A stretch of 64,000 nucleotides of DNA. It comes from Pseudokineococcus lusitanus (lineage in GTDB: Bacteria > Actinomycetota > Actinomycetes > Actinomycetales > Quadrisphaeraceae). A program made the position numbers and the translations under genes. Positions 17,871-26,720 of this stretch are shown one piece after another; within the stretch, counting starts at the first letter, position 1; each line of letters opens with the position of its first letter. The notes under the pieces are model-generated. The model searched no databases and was not told the origin of the DNA. It saw nothing but the letters and a program-made list of their open reading frames with translations. Location of the stretch: NCBI RefSeq assembly GCF_003751265.1, contig NZ_RJKN01000002.1, forward strand, positions 248,001-312,000. The letters are read 5' to 3'.

Positions 17871-18863
17871 TCAGAGCAGCTCGACCCGGTCCGCCTGCGG
17901 CCCGCGGTCGCTCTGCCGCACGCCGAAGCGCACGTGGTCGCCCTCGGCGAGCGCGACGACGCCGCGCAGCACCGAGACGTGGACGAAGAGGTCGTCCCCG
18001 CCGGCGTCGGGCCGGATGAAGCCGAAGCCGCGCTCGGCGTCGAAGCGGGCGACGACGCCCTCCCCGCCGCGGACGGGGGCACCGCCCCGCGAGGAGCTGC
18101 CACGCGCCGGCGCTCCGCCCCGGCCCTCACCGCGAGGACCGGCGTCGCGCGGCGCCCGGTCGCGACCGGCCGGGGCACGGCGCGGCTCGCCGCCGACGAG
18201 ACGCACGTCCTGCGCCGCGGGGCCGCGGTCGCCCTGGACGACGTCGAAGGCGATGCGGTCGCCCTCGGCGAGCGACGTCAGCCCGCCCGTGAGAGCCCGG
18301 GCGTGGACGAAGACGTCGCCGCGGCCGGAGTCGGGGGCGACGAAGCCGAAGCCCTTCTCCTCGTCGAAGAACTGGACGGTGCCGTCGGCGCCGTCCGCGG
18401 CCGCGGCGGCCGGGCCCGCGGTGCCCTCGCCGTCGGCGAGCGGCAGCACGTGCTCGGCCTGCGGGCCCTTCTCCCCCTCGCCGACGAGGAAGGCGACGCG
18501 CTGGCCCTCGGCGAGCACCGCGCCGCCGAGGACGGCGGAGCCGTGGACGAAGACCTGGGGACCCCCGCCGTCGAGGATGAGGAACCCGTAGCCCTTGGTC
18601 GGCTCGAACCAGGCGACGGTGCCGAGCACGCCGAGGGCGACGTCGGGCGCGGTGTCGCCCGTGACGCGGACGCGGAGGGCCACGGGGCCCCGGGGGCCCT
18701 CGCCCTCCTCGAAGTCGACGACCTGGCCCTCGCGGAGGGTGCGCTCGCCGTCGCCGCCGAGCACGTCGGAGGCGTGGACGAAGACGTCGTCGGAGCCGTC
18801 CTCCGGGGCCAGGAAGCCGAAGCCCCGGTCGACGTCGAACCAGCGGACGGTGGCGGCGGGCAC
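17871..18863 (-). CDS. Protein with four cold-shock domains
   Basis: Nucleic-acid-binding protein of 330 residues made of four cold-shock domains at about 1-68, 78-142, 158-222 and 268-330. Each keeps RNP1 (RGFGFLAP, KGYGFLIL, KGFGFVAP, RGFGFIRP) and RNP2 (DVFVHA, QVFVHG, DVFVHA, DLFVHV). Domains 3 and 4 are joined by an Arg/Gly-rich linker of about 45 residues (GRGGAPARGSSSRGG), itself a likely RNA-binding segment. Ordinary bacterial Csp proteins have one domain of about 67 residues. GTG 18863 follows GGAG; the much longer open frame upstream crosses a tRNA gene. Probable RNA chaperone. Confidence 0.87.
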   Translation of the reverse strand: MPAATVRWFDVDRGFGFLAPEDGSDDVFVHASDVLGGDGERTLREGQVVDFEEGEGPRGPVALRVRVTGDTAPDVALGVLGTVAWFEPTKGYGFLILDGGGPQVFVHGSAVLGGAVLAEGQRVAFLVGEGEKGPQAEHVLPLADGEGTAGPAAAAADGADGTVQFFDEEKGFGFVAPDSGRGDVFVHARALTGGLTSLAEGDRIAFDVVQGDRGPAAQDVRLVGGEPRRAPAGRDRAPRDAGPRGEGRGGAPARGSSSRGGAPVRGGEGVVARFDAERGFGFIRPDAGGDDLFVHVSVLRGVVALAEGDHVRFGVRQSDRGPQADRVELL

Positions 18864-18988
18864 GAGCGGCTCCAGGGCAGGGCGGTGGGTGGGGGTCCAG
18901 TGTCGCGGACGCGGACGGGTCCGCCCGACCGCGCCCGGGGGCCGCGGGGGGCCGCGGGGGCCCGTGGCACCGCCCCCGGCGGGGTGCG

Positions 18989-19075
18989 CGGAGGGCGTGG
19001 GATTCGAACCCACGGGACGGTCGCCCGCCCAGCAGTTTTCAAGACTGCCGCCTTCGGCCGCTCGGCCAGCCCTCC
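18989..19075 (-). tRNA. tRNA-Ser (UGA)
   Basis: Complete class II tRNA. The acceptor GGAGGGC pairs with GCCCTCC, the anticodon loop is CTTGAAA (anticodon TGA) on stem GCAGT/ACTGC, there is a long variable arm, and the T arm is GTGGG-TTCGAAT-CCCAC. The discriminator is G. CCA is not encoded. Confidence 0.96.
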
Positions 19076-19140
19076 TCGCGCCCCCTCGGGAGCGCCCCGC
19101 CATCCTGCCGGACCCGGCCCGGGGCCACGGCCGGGACGAC

Positions 19141-19178
19141 GGAGGGGCGCCTCCCGCGCGTGCGGGAGGCGCCCCTCC
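19141..19178. terminator. Terminator hairpin after the MFS gene
   Basis: Perfect 17-bp stem with a 4-base loop, starting 24 bases beyond the MFS stop and pointing toward the tRNA-Ser gene. Confidence 0.75.
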
Positions 19179-19201
19179 GTGCCGGGCCGGGGTCGGTCGG
19201 G

Positions 19202-20599
19202 TCAGGCGTGCGCGCGGGCCTCGGCGGCCACGAGCGCGCGCGGCTGCACCACGAGCGAGAGCAGGACCAGGGCCACGACCGCCGCGGCGACCATGACGGT
19301 GGCCATGCCGAGCGCGCCGCCGCCGATGAGGCCGACGACCGGCGCCGCGAGGGCGCCGACGCCGAACTGCGCGCAGCCGAGCAGCGCCGCCGCGGTGCCG
19401 GCGGAGCGGCCGTGGCGGGTGAGGGCCAGCGCGGGGCCGTTCGGCAGGACGAAGCCGACCGCGCCGAGCGTCAGCCACACGGGCACGAGGAGGCCGACGA
19501 CGCCGCCGGTGCCCGTGGCCACGAGCACCAGCAGGGCGGCGGTGAAGACGACGGCGGCGACGAGGGCGACCTGCATGACGCGGGCCGGGTGGACGCGCTC
19601 GACGAGCCACGGGTTGACCTGCGTCGCGCCGATGAGCGAGACCGCCCCGGCGCCGAAGGCCAGCGCGTACTGCTGCTGGCTCAGCCCGAACTCCTGCTGG
19701 AGGACGAACGAGGAGCCGGAGACGTAGGAGAAGAGGATGGAGAAGGCGAAGCCGGCCACGAGCACGAGGCCGACGAAGCGCCGGTCGCGCAGGAGGCCGC
19801 CGTAGGTGCGGGCCACCTCGAGCGCGCCGCCCCGACGACGCCGCTCGACGGGCAGCGTCTCCGGCAGCATCGTCGCGGCGACGACGACGAGGACGACCGC
19901 GAGGCCGGCGAGGACGACGAACACGCCGCGCCAGCTCGTGTGGACGAGGAGGAAGCCGCCGAGGGCCGGTGCGATGATCGGCGCCGCGCCCATGACGAGC
20001 GTGAGCCGGGACAGCGTGCGGGCCGCGGCCACGCCGCTGAAGAGGTCGCGGACGACGGCGAGCGCCACGACGGCGCTGGCCGCGGCCGCGGCGCCCTGCA
20101 GCACGCGGGCGGCGGTGAGCAGCTCGATCGACGGCGCCAGGGCGCACAGCACCGACGCGAGGCCGTGGACGGCGACGCCCGTGATGAGGACGGGGCGGCG
20201 TCCGAGGCGGTCGGTCAGCGGGCCGAGCACCAGCTGCCCCAGCGCGAGACCCGCGAGGAGCCCGGTGAGGGTGAGCTGGACCTGCGCCTCGGTGGCGAGC
20301 AGCTGCTCGGAGATGGCCGGCAGCGCGGGGAGGTAGAGGTCGATCGTCAGCGGGCCGAGGGCCACGAGGACGCCGAGCACGACGACGAGCCGGACGCGCT
20401 GCGCCGTCGACCACGACGCGCCGGCGTCGGGGAGGACCTCGTCGGCGTGGCCGTCGACCTCGGCGGGGACACCGGTCGGCACGCCCTCGGGCACGCCCGC
20501 CGGGTCGGTGGCGACGTCACCCGGCCGGGAGGGGCCGGGCGGGGCGGTGCGGGCGCTGGGCACGTGGGGCGGTGCGGACTGGCGGGGGGTGGCGGTCAC
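19202..20599 (-). CDS. Bcr/CflA-type MFS multidrug efflux transporter
   Basis: Drug/proton antiporter of about 465 residues with 12 predicted membrane segments. The first segment contains TIDLYLPALPAI, typical of the Bcr/CflA subfamily of DHA1 transporters, and the loop after segment 2 is GPLTDRLGRRPVL (MFS motif A). Motif C is present as APIIAPALGGFL. The N-terminal 55 residues are Pro/Ala-rich and not part of the fold. GTG 20599 is a plausible start; a later GTG would also keep the transporter intact. The substrate cannot be deduced. Confidence 0.85.
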   Translation of the reverse strand: MTATPRQSAPPHVPSARTAPPGPSRPGDVATDPAGVPEGVPTGVPAEVDGHADEVLPDAGASWSTAQRVRLVVVLGVLVALGPLTIDLYLPALPAISEQLLATEAQVQLTLTGLLAGLALGQLVLGPLTDRLGRRPVLITGVAVHGLASVLCALAPSIELLTAARVLQGAAAAASAVVALAVVRDLFSGVAAARTLSRLTLVMGAAPIIAPALGGFLLVHTSWRGVFVVLAGLAVVLVVVAATMLPETLPVERRRRGGALEVARTYGGLLRDRRFVGLVLVAGFAFSILFSYVSGSSFVLQQEFGLSQQQYALAFGAGAVSLIGATQVNPWLVERVHPARVMQVALVAAVVFTAALLVLVATGTGGVVGLLVPVWLTLGAVGFVLPNGPALALTRHGRSAGTAAALLGCAQFGVGALAAPVVGLIGGGALGMATVMVAAAVVALVLLSLVVQPRALVAAEARAHA

Positions 20600-20927
20600 G
20601 TCTCGGCTCTCGGTCGGGGCGTGCGAGCACACACCCGGGATGGCAGGTCCTGGTGTGGTGGCGTCGCTGCGCACCTGTGAGGCGGCAAGCAGGTGCCCTC
20701 GGCATCTGTTCCCGTCCCGCCGGAAGGGTCGCATCGTGGACGGGGGTCGGTCACGTCCGTTCTGCGTGCTGCGGGAGCGCCGCGGCTGCGCGCGCCGACG
20801 GCCGACGGCGGGTGACAGCCGTCAGGCGACAGGCGTTGCTCGCCCCTGCTCGGGAGCGCGACCCCGTGACCTGCGACGACGCCGGAGCGCCCCGACCATC
20901 ACCTGTCGCACGACGGCGGCAGCCGCC
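20600..20927. other. Intergenic region between dcd and the MFS gene, nothing recognised
   Basis: These 328 bases lie downstream of dcd and upstream of the MFS gene, both leftward. I see no convincing gene, RNA or hairpin. The MFS promoter must lie here, but no clear -35/-10 pair was found. Confidence 0.5.
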
Positions 20928-21503
20928 TCAGACCGAGGTGCGGTGGAAGTTCAGCGAGGAGCGGCTGGCCGTCGGGCCGCGCTGGCCCTGGTACCGCGAG
21001 CCGTGGACGCCCGAGCCGTACGGGTTCTCGGCCGCCGACGAGAGCCGGAAGAAGCAGAGCTGCCCGATCTTCATGCCCGGCCACAGCGTGATGGGGAGGG
21101 TCGCGACGTTGGAGAGCTCGAGCGTCACGTGCCCGGAGAAGCCCGGGTCGATGAAGCCGGCGGTCGAGTGCGTCAGCAGGCCGAGGCGGCCGAGGCTGGA
21201 CTTGCCCTCGAGGCGGGCGGCGACGTCGTCGGGCAGCGTGACGACCTCGTACGTCGACGCGAGGACGAACTCGCCGGGGTGCAGGACGAAGGCCTCGTCG
21301 GGGTCGACCTCGACGAGCCGGGTGAGGTCGGGCTGCTCCTCGGACGGGTCGATGACCGCGTACTTGTGGTTGTCGAAGAGCCGGAAGAAGCGGTCGAGCC
21401 GCACGTCGACGCTGGACGGCTGCACCATCGCCTCGTCCAGCGGCTCCAGCACCACGCGGCCGGCGGCGAGCTCGGCGCGGATGTCCCGGTCGGAGAGCAG
21501 CAC
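20928..21503 (-). CDS. dcd: dCTP deaminase (probably bifunctional, dUMP-forming)
   Basis: Converts dCTP toward dUTP/dUMP for thymidylate synthesis; 191 residues, the family length. Key segments: [12 protein letters not shown] start, [36 protein letters not shown] (catalytic Glu/Ser region and the dUTPase-like motif), and a C-terminal [13 protein letters not shown] lid. Actinobacterial members often hydrolyse the triphosphate in the same active site. GTG 21503 was chosen because it gives the family N-terminus; the longer open frame starts with an unrelated Arg/Ala stretch. No strong ribosome-binding site is seen. Confidence 0.93.
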   Translation of the reverse strand: MLLSDRDIRAELAAGRVVLEPLDEAMVQPSSVDVRLDRFFRLFDNHKYAVIDPSEEQPDLTRLVEVDPDEAFVLHPGEFVLASTYEVVTLPDDVAARLEGKSSLGRLGLLTHSTAGFIDPGFSGHVTLELSNVATLPITLWPGMKIGQLCFFRLSSAAENPYGSGVHGSRYQGQRGPTASRSSLNFHRTSV

Positions 21504-21621
21504 CGGCGCACCGTAGCGGTCGGCCGCGGGCGGGTCGCCCGTGCGGGAGGCGGCACGGGCGCCGCGCACGTCCGGGTATGCTCGCCGCGCTCCCCGGGAT
21601 CTCGCCGTCCCGGAGGGCGCT

Positions 21622-21695
21622 GCGGGTGTAGTTCAGTGGCAGAACTTCAGCTTCCCAAGCTGATAGCGCGGGTTCGATTCCCGTCACCCGCTCCA
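21622..21695 (+). tRNA. tRNA-Gly (CCC)
   Basis: Cloverleaf with acceptor GCGGGTG/CACCCGC, anticodon loop TTCCCAA (anticodon CCC) on stem TCAGC/GCTGA, and T arm CGGGTTCGATTCCCG. The 3' CCA is encoded at 21693-21695, unlike the tRNA-Ser gene above. Confidence 0.96.
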
Positions 21696-21697
21696 CG

Positions 21698-21733
21698 ACG
21701 AGAGCCCGGGCCCGGCAGGGTCCGGGCTCTCGT
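21698..21733. terminator. Terminator hairpin between tRNA-Gly and the phosphatase gene
   Basis: A 12-bp stem (21698-21709 with 21722-21733) directly follows the tRNA 3' end and lies 22 bases from the stop of the convergent phosphatase gene. Confidence 0.7.
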
Positions 21734-21754
21734 GCGTCCGGGGCCGGCCGGGCG

Positions 21755-22906
21755 TTAGGCCGCGGGTGAGGCCGTCACCCGGGCGGCCAGCACCGCGACG
21801 TCGTCGGTGTGCTCGTCGCCGACCATCCGAGCCAGCACCTCGTCGACGAGGGCGTCCGTGGTCGGGACGGCCGCGGCCACCTCGCCGAGCGTGCGGGCCA
21901 GGAGGTCGAGGCCCTCCGCCAGCGGCCGGTCGCGCCGCTCGGTGAGCCCGTCGCTCGACATCAGGAGAGTCCCGCCCGCGGGGAGGACGGTCGTGTGGTC
22001 GCTGCGCCGGGTCTCCGGGAAGACGCCCAGCAGCAGCTCGCCCTTCGCCTGCAGCCGCTCGACCGCAGGGGCACCGGCGGCGTCGGTCCTCACGAGCATC
22101 GGCGGCGGGTGGCCGGCGCTCGACCACACGAGGCTGCGCTCCCCCGCCGGCCCGGCGCCCCGCTCGACCCGCACGACGACGACCGTCGCCAGCACGTCGA
22201 GCCCCAAGCCGGCCAGCGACTCGTCGACCCGCGCGAGCAGCCGCGCCGGACCCTGGCCGCCCTCGACGGCGTAGGCGCGCAGCAGCCCCCGGACCTGCCC
22301 CATGTCCGCGGCCGCGCGGACGTCGTGCCCGACGACGTCGCCGAGCACGAGCACCGTCGCGCCGTCCGCGGCGACGACGGCGTCGTACCAGTCGCCGCCC
22401 ACCTGGTCGCCCGCGCTGGCCGGCAGGTAGCGGCTGACGAGCTCCAGCCCCTCGGTCGCGGGGAGGTGGGTGAGCAGGGCCGCCTGGAGGGTGCGCGCGG
22501 CCTGGCGCCGGTCCTGCAGCTGCGCGAGCTGGCGGGTCCGGGCGGCGGCGACCGTGCCCGCCACCCCGGCGCCCACGGCGACGACGGCGGTCTGGACGAG
22601 CCAGGAGCCCGTCGGGAGGCCGTCGGCGAGCCCCAGCCCCAGGGCGAGCAGCGTCGCGACGGCCCCGACGAAGGCCACCTGGCGCGGCGACCCGCCGATG
22701 CCCGTGAGGGCCGGGGCGAGCGCGAAGGCGCCGGAGAGGTTGGCCGCCACCGTGGCCTCCGTGGCCGCCCCGCCACCCACGTCGAGCACGGTGAGCAGCA
22801 GCGAGGTCAGCAGCCCCAGCCACACCCAGCGCCGGCTCCGGCGCACGCCCGCGTGGACGGGGACGTCGCGCTCGTGCGGGGACAGGGGCGCCACCCCCCG
22901 CATCAT
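21755..22906 (-). CDS. Membrane-bound SpoIIE-type PP2C serine phosphatase
   Basis: Protein of 383 residues. The N-terminal part has about four membrane segments (about 20-40, 45-62, 70-90 and 98-120). A short coiled linker (RTRQLAQLQDRRQAARTLQ) leads to a SpoIIE/RsbU phosphatase domain (about 145-380). Metal-binding Asp residues lie in AGDQVGGDWYDAVV, LVLGDVVGHD, LMSSDGLTER and DEHTDDVAVL. Such enzymes dephosphorylate anti-anti-sigma factors in partner-switching pathways; no such partner gene is adjacent. Tandem ATGs at 22906 and 22903 are the likely start, though no clear Shine-Dalgarno precedes them. Confidence 0.82.
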   Translation of the reverse strand: MMRGVAPLSPHERDVPVHAGVRRSRRWVWLGLLTSLLLTVLDVGGGAATEATVAANLSGAFALAPALTGIGGSPRQVAFVGAVATLLALGLGLADGLPTGSWLVQTAVVAVGAGVAGTVAAARTRQLAQLQDRRQAARTLQAALLTHLPATEGLELVSRYLPASAGDQVGGDWYDAVVAADGATVLVLGDVVGHDVRAAADMGQVRGLLRAYAVEGGQGPARLLARVDESLAGLGLDVLATVVVVRVERGAGPAGERSLVWSSAGHPPPMLVRTDAAGAPAVERLQAKGELLLGVFPETRRSDHTTVLPAGGTLLMSSDGLTERRDRPLAEGLDLLARTLGEVAAAVPTTDALVDEVLARMVGDEHTDDVAVLAARVTASPAA

Positions 22907-23216
22907 GCCGGGGCCGACGCCCGCGCGCGGGCCGTCGGGCAGGACGTCCTCGGCGGCAGGCGGACCCGACGTGGCCACGCGTCGCGGTCCGCGTCCGGCC
23001 GAAGACCCCGACACGGCCACACGTCGGGGCTCCGGGGCTGGGCACGCCCGACGAGGTCACACGTCGGAGGGTGGGAGGGCCGACGTCGCGCGTCCGTGCC
23101 GACGGCCCCCGGGGCGGCGGGTGCTGGACCGCCGGGCCCGGGTGTCGGCGGTCTCTCCTAGCCTGCGCAGGGCCGCTGGCGGACGACGTCGGCGACGGGG
23201 GCGGAGGGGGACGCGC
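22907..23216. other. Divergent intergenic region (phosphatase / recC)
   Basis: This 310-base region lies between the leftward phosphatase gene and rightward recC, so promoters for both are expected. It contains palindrome array B (22966-23097). CTCTCCTAGCCTGCG (about 23153-23167) includes TAGCCT, a possible -10 element for recC. Nothing else is recognised. Confidence 0.45.
22966..23097. repeat. Palindrome array B: GACGTGGCCAC-type units about 41 bp apart
   Basis: Units are centred on GGCC at 22974/22975 (CCGACGTGGCCACGCGTCGC), 23016/23017 (CGACACGGCCACACGTCGGG) and 23056/23057 (CCGACGAGGTCACACGTCGG, core GGTC). A degenerate fourth, CCGACGTCGCGCGTCCG, lies at about 23080-23096. Steps are 42 and 40 bases, then about 31. 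Unit 2 contains ACACGGCCACACGTCG, which recurs exactly in array C. Confidence 0.75.
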
Positions 23217-26200
23217 GTGCTCGTGGTGCACCGCAGCGAGAGCGCCGAGGCGCTCGTGCGGGGGCTGGCGGCGGTGCTCGCCGTGCCGCCGGAGGACCCC
23301 TTCGCGCGCGACGTCGTCGCCGTGCCCGCGCAGGGCGTCGAGCGGTGGATCGCCCAGCGCCTGTCCCACGAGCTCGGGGCGTCGGGGGGCGGGGCGCCCG
23401 ACGGCGTCTGCGCGCGCGTCGACATGCCGCGGCCCGGGCGGGTGCTCGACGACGCCGTGTCGGCCGTGTCCGAGGAGCACGCCGTGGCGGTCGAGGCGTG
23501 GTCCGCCGGCCGGTCCGCGTGGCCGCTGCTGGAGGTGCTCGAGGAGGGCGGCACGCCCCTGGACCGGGCGCTCGCCGAGGACGGCCGACGGATGGCCGCC
23601 GTCCAGCAGCTCGCCCGCCGCCTCGCGGGCTACGGGCGCGCCCGCCCGGGGATGCTCGTCGACTGGGCCGCCGGCGGGTGGTCCGACGGCGACGACGGCA
23701 CCGTCCCCGAGGACCTCCGGTGGCAGATCGACGTCTGGCGGCGGCTGCGCGCCCGGCTCGGCCCGTCGCCCGCCGAGCTCCTCGAGGACGCCTGCACCCG
23801 GCTGCGCCTCGCGCCCGAGCAGGTCGACCTGCCCGCGCGGCTGTCGGTCTACGGACCCACCCGCCTGTCGCCCGCGCGCCTCGCCGTCCTCGGCGCCCTG
23901 GCCGCGCACCGCGAGGTGCACCTGTGGCTCCACCACGCCAGCCCGGCGCTGTGGGCGGCCGCCGCCGCCGCGCCCGCCCCGCGCCGTCGTCGGGACGACG
24001 CCGTGCGGCGTGCCCTGCGCGAGCCCCTGCTCGGCTCCCTCGGCCGCGACCTCCTCGAGCTGCAGCAGCTGCTGCGCCTCACGGGGCTGGTCGGCGAGGG
24101 CGCCTCCGCGGGCTCCCACGACGAGCACCTGCCCGGTGGCGCCCCGGCGGCGGTCACGGCGGGCACGCCTCTGCTGCAGCGGCTCCAGCACGCCCTCGCC
24201 CGGGACGAGGTGCCGACCGACCCGCCGCCCCCGCCGCCCGGCGACACGAGCGTGCGGCTGCACTCCTGCCACGGCCGGGTCCGGCAGGTCGAGGTGCTGC
24301 GCGAGGCGGTGCTGGGCCTGCTCGCCGACGACCCCACGCTCGAGCCGCGCGACGTCCTCGTGCTGTGCCCCGACGTCGAGGCCTTCGCCCCGCTCGTCGC
24401 CGCGGCCTTCGGCGCGGGGGCCGTGGACGTCCTCGACGGGGACGGGTCGGCCGGTGCGCCGGGCGGGCCCGACCACCCCGTCCGGCACCTGCGCGTGCGC
24501 GTGGCCGACCGCGCGCCGCGCCGCGAGAACCCGCTGCTGCAGGTCCTCGCCCAGGTCCTCGACCTCGCGGGGTCCCGGGTGCCGGCCACCGCGGTGCTCG
24601 ACCTCGCGGGCCACCCGGCCGTGCGGCGGCGGTTCCGCCTCGACGACGACGCGCTCGAGCGGCTCCGCGGCTGGGTCGTCGCCGCGGGCGTGCGCTGGGG
24701 CCTCGACGAGGACCACCGCGGCGCCTGGGGCCTCGGCGGCCTGACGCAGGGCACGTGGCGCGCGGGGCTCGACCGCCTGCTGCTGGGCGCCGCCGTCGAG
24801 GGGCTGCCGACCGCGGCCGACCCCGCCGCGACCGACCCCGACGGCCCGGGCGGGGCGGGGCTCCTGCTCGGCGGCGTCGTGCCGCTGGACGACGTCGACA
24901 GCTCCGACGTCACGCTCGCCGGCCACCTCGCCGAGCTCGTGGACCGGCTCGACGCCGCGGCGGCCCACCTGGCCGGGCGGCGGGACGCCGCCGCGTGGGC
25001 GGCGGGGCTCGAGGACGTCGTCCTCGGCCTCGCGGCGCCCGAGCCCGACGGGCCGTGGCAGACCGCCCAGCTGCACCGCGAGCTCGCGGCCGCGGCGGAG
25101 GGCGCCTCGGGGGCGCTCCTCGGCGTCGCCGACGTGCGGGTCCTCCTCGCGGACCTGCTCGTGGGCCGCCCGACCCGTGCCGGCTTCCGCACCGGCGCCC
25201 TCACCGTCTGCACCCTCGTGCCCATGCGCTCGGTGCCCAGCCGGGTCGTGTGCCTCCTCGGCCTCGACGACGGCGCCTTCCCGCGCCGCAGCGCCGTCGA
25301 CGGCGACGACCTCCTCACCCGCGACCCGTGGACGGGCGAGCACGACCCGCGCAGCGAGGACCGCCAGCTGCTCCTCGACGCCGTCGCCGCCGCGGGCGAG
25401 CACCTCCTCGTCGTCGTCACCGGCGCCGACGAGCGCACCGGCGCGCCCGTGCCCCCCGCCGTCCCGGTGGACGAGCTGCTCGACGCCCTCGACCGGACCG
25501 CCACGGTGCCGGGCGGGCGGGTCCGGGACGTCGTCACGACGTCGCACCCGCTCCAGCCCTTCGACCCGCGCGCGTTCCGCCGCCCGCCGACCGGCGAGGG
25601 CACGGCGGCGAGCGGGGGACGGCCCTTCAGCTTCGACGGCGGTGCCCTCGCGGCGGCGCGGGCGGCCGCGGGCGAACGGCACCTGCCCGCCCCGCTGCTC
25701 GACGGCCCCCTGCCGCCGCGCCCGCCCGCGGCGGAGGTCTCGCTCTCGGACCTGCGGGCCTTCCTCCTCCACCCGGTCCGCGCCTTCTGGCGCCAGCGGC
25801 TCGAGGTCTCCGTCGTCCGTCCCGACGAGGAGCCGGACGACGCCCTGCCGCTCGACCCCGACGGCCTGGAGCGGTGGGCGCTGGCGCAGCGGCTGCTCGA
25901 CCGGCGGGTGGCCGGCGACGACGTCGCCGGGCTGCTCGAGGTGGAGCTCCACCGCGGCGACCTGCCGCCCGGACCGCTCGGCGAGCGCTACCTGCGGGGC
26001 GTGGGCCGCGAGGTGGAGGACGTCGTCCGCGCCTCCGAGGCCGAGCGGGCGCTCCCGCCGGGGGCGGTCGACGTCGACGCCGACCTCGGCGTGCTGCCCG
26101 GCGGCGGCCCGCCCGTCCGCCTCGTCGGGACGGTCGGCGGCGTGCGCGGGGACGTCGCGCTGCAGCTCACCGCGTCCCGCCTCGGCCCGAAGCACCGGCT

Positions 26201-26720
26201 GCTCGCGTGGCTCGACCTCCTGGCGCTCTCCGCGGGCGCCCCGACGGGGACGGACGGCACGGCGGCGTGGCGCGCGGTCGCCGTCGGCCGGGCCGGCGGC
26301 GACGGCGGGGCGGCGCGCTGCGTCCTCGGCCCGCTGGCCCCCGACGACGCACGGACCGCGCTCGCCGAGCTGGTCGCCCTGCACCGGGCGGGACTCGACG
26401 AGCCGCTCCCCCTGGCGCTCAAGGCGTCCGAGGCCTACGCCGCCCGCCGGCGGGGCGGCGGCAGCGTGCTCGCCGCGCAGGACGCCGCGACGCGGAGGTG
26501 GGAGAGCGACCGCTTCCCCGGCGAGGCGGCCGACCGCGAGCACGTGCTGCTCCACGGGCGCGAGCTGCCGGCGGCCGGGCTGTGGGCGGCCCCCCGCACC
26601 GCGGCCGAGCAGGGCCCGGGCTGGGCGCCCGACGAGACGACCCGCTTCGGGGCGCTGGCCCGGCGGGTGTGGGACCGGCTCCTCGACGTGGAGGCCGGCG
26701 GGACGGGAGGGGCGGCGTGA
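23217..26720 (+). CDS. recC: Exodeoxyribonuclease V gamma subunit RecC
   Basis: Subunit of the RecBCD helicase-nuclease that processes double-strand ends and recognises Chi; 1167 residues. The start region LVVHRSESAEALVRGLAAVL and RDVVAVPAQGVERWIAQRLS match the family N-terminus. Further conserved stretches are CARVDMPRPGRVL, VRLHSCHGRVRQVEVLREAVL, LEPRDVLVLCPDVEAFAPLV, VRFxLxD-type RRRFRLDDDALERL, and MRSVPSRVVCLLGLDDGAFPR. The inactive helicase folds lack Walker motifs, as usual for RecC. GTG 23217 follows GGAGGGGG. The stop overlaps recB as GTGA. Confidence 0.93.
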   Translation: MLVVHRSESAEALVRGLAAVLAVPPEDPFARDVVAVPAQGVERWIAQRLSHELGASGGGAPDGVCARVDMPRPGRVLDDAVSAVSEEHAVAVEAWSAGRSAWPLLEVLEEGGTPLDRALAEDGRRMAAVQQLARRLAGYGRARPGMLVDWAAGGWSDGDDGTVPEDLRWQIDVWRRLRARLGPSPAELLEDACTRLRLAPEQVDLPARLSVYGPTRLSPARLAVLGALAAHREVHLWLHHASPALWAAAAAAPAPRRRRDDAVRRALREPLLGSLGRDLLELQQLLRLTGLVGEGASAGSHDEHLPGGAPAAVTAGTPLLQRLQHALARDEVPTDPPPPPPGDTSVRLHSCHGRVRQVEVLREAVLGLLADDPTLEPRDVLVLCPDVEAFAPLVAAAFGAGAVDVLDGDGSAGAPGGPDHPVRHLRVRVADRAPRRENPLLQVLAQVLDLAGSRVPATAVLDLAGHPAVRRRFRLDDDALERLRGWVVAAGVRWGLDEDHRGAWGLGGLTQGTWRAGLDRLLLGAAVEGLPTAADPAATDPDGPGGAGLLLGGVVPLDDVDSSDVTLAGHLAELVDRLDAAAAHLAGRRDAAAWAAGLEDVVLGLAAPEPDGPWQTAQLHRELAAAAEGASGALLGVADVRVLLADLLVGRPTRAGFRTGALTVCTLVPMRSVPSRVVCLLGLDDGAFPRRSAVDGDDLLTRDPWTGEHDPRSEDRQLLLDAVAAAGEHLLVVVTGADERTGAPVPPAVPVDELLDALDRTATVPGGRVRDVVTTSHPLQPFDPRAFRRPPTGEGTAASGGRPFSFDGGALAAARAAAGERHLPAPLLDGPLPPRPPAAEVSLSDLRAFLLHPVRAFWRQRLEVSVVRPDEEPDDALPLDPDGLERWALAQRLLDRRVAGDDVAGLLEVELHRGDLPPGPLGERYLRGVGREVEDVVRASEAERALPPGAVDVDADLGVLPGGGPPVRLVGTVGGVRGDVALQLTASRLGPKHRLLAWLDLLALSAGAPTGTDGTAAWRAVAVGRAGGDGGAARCVLGPLAPDDARTALAELVALHRAGLDEPLPLALKASEAYAARRRGGGSVLAAQDAATRRWESDRFPGEAADREHVLLHGRELPAAGLWAAPRTAAEQGPGWAPDETTRFGALARRVWDRLLDVEAGGTGGAA

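Noticed and set aside
17871-20414. 847-codon frame suggesting a much longer cold-shock protein
   Set aside because: The extension crosses the tRNA-Ser gene, a terminator and the MFS gene in antisense or other frames; only the part after 18863 carries cold-shock motifs.
20600-20927. Possible small gene or RNA between dcd and the MFS gene
   Set aside because: Short frames here lack codon bias, ribosome-binding sites and conserved structure.
21684-26555. Leftward open frame of 1623 codons opposite recC and across the phosphatase gene
   Set aside because: It runs antisense to recC and in another frame of the phosphatase gene; no recognisable domain.
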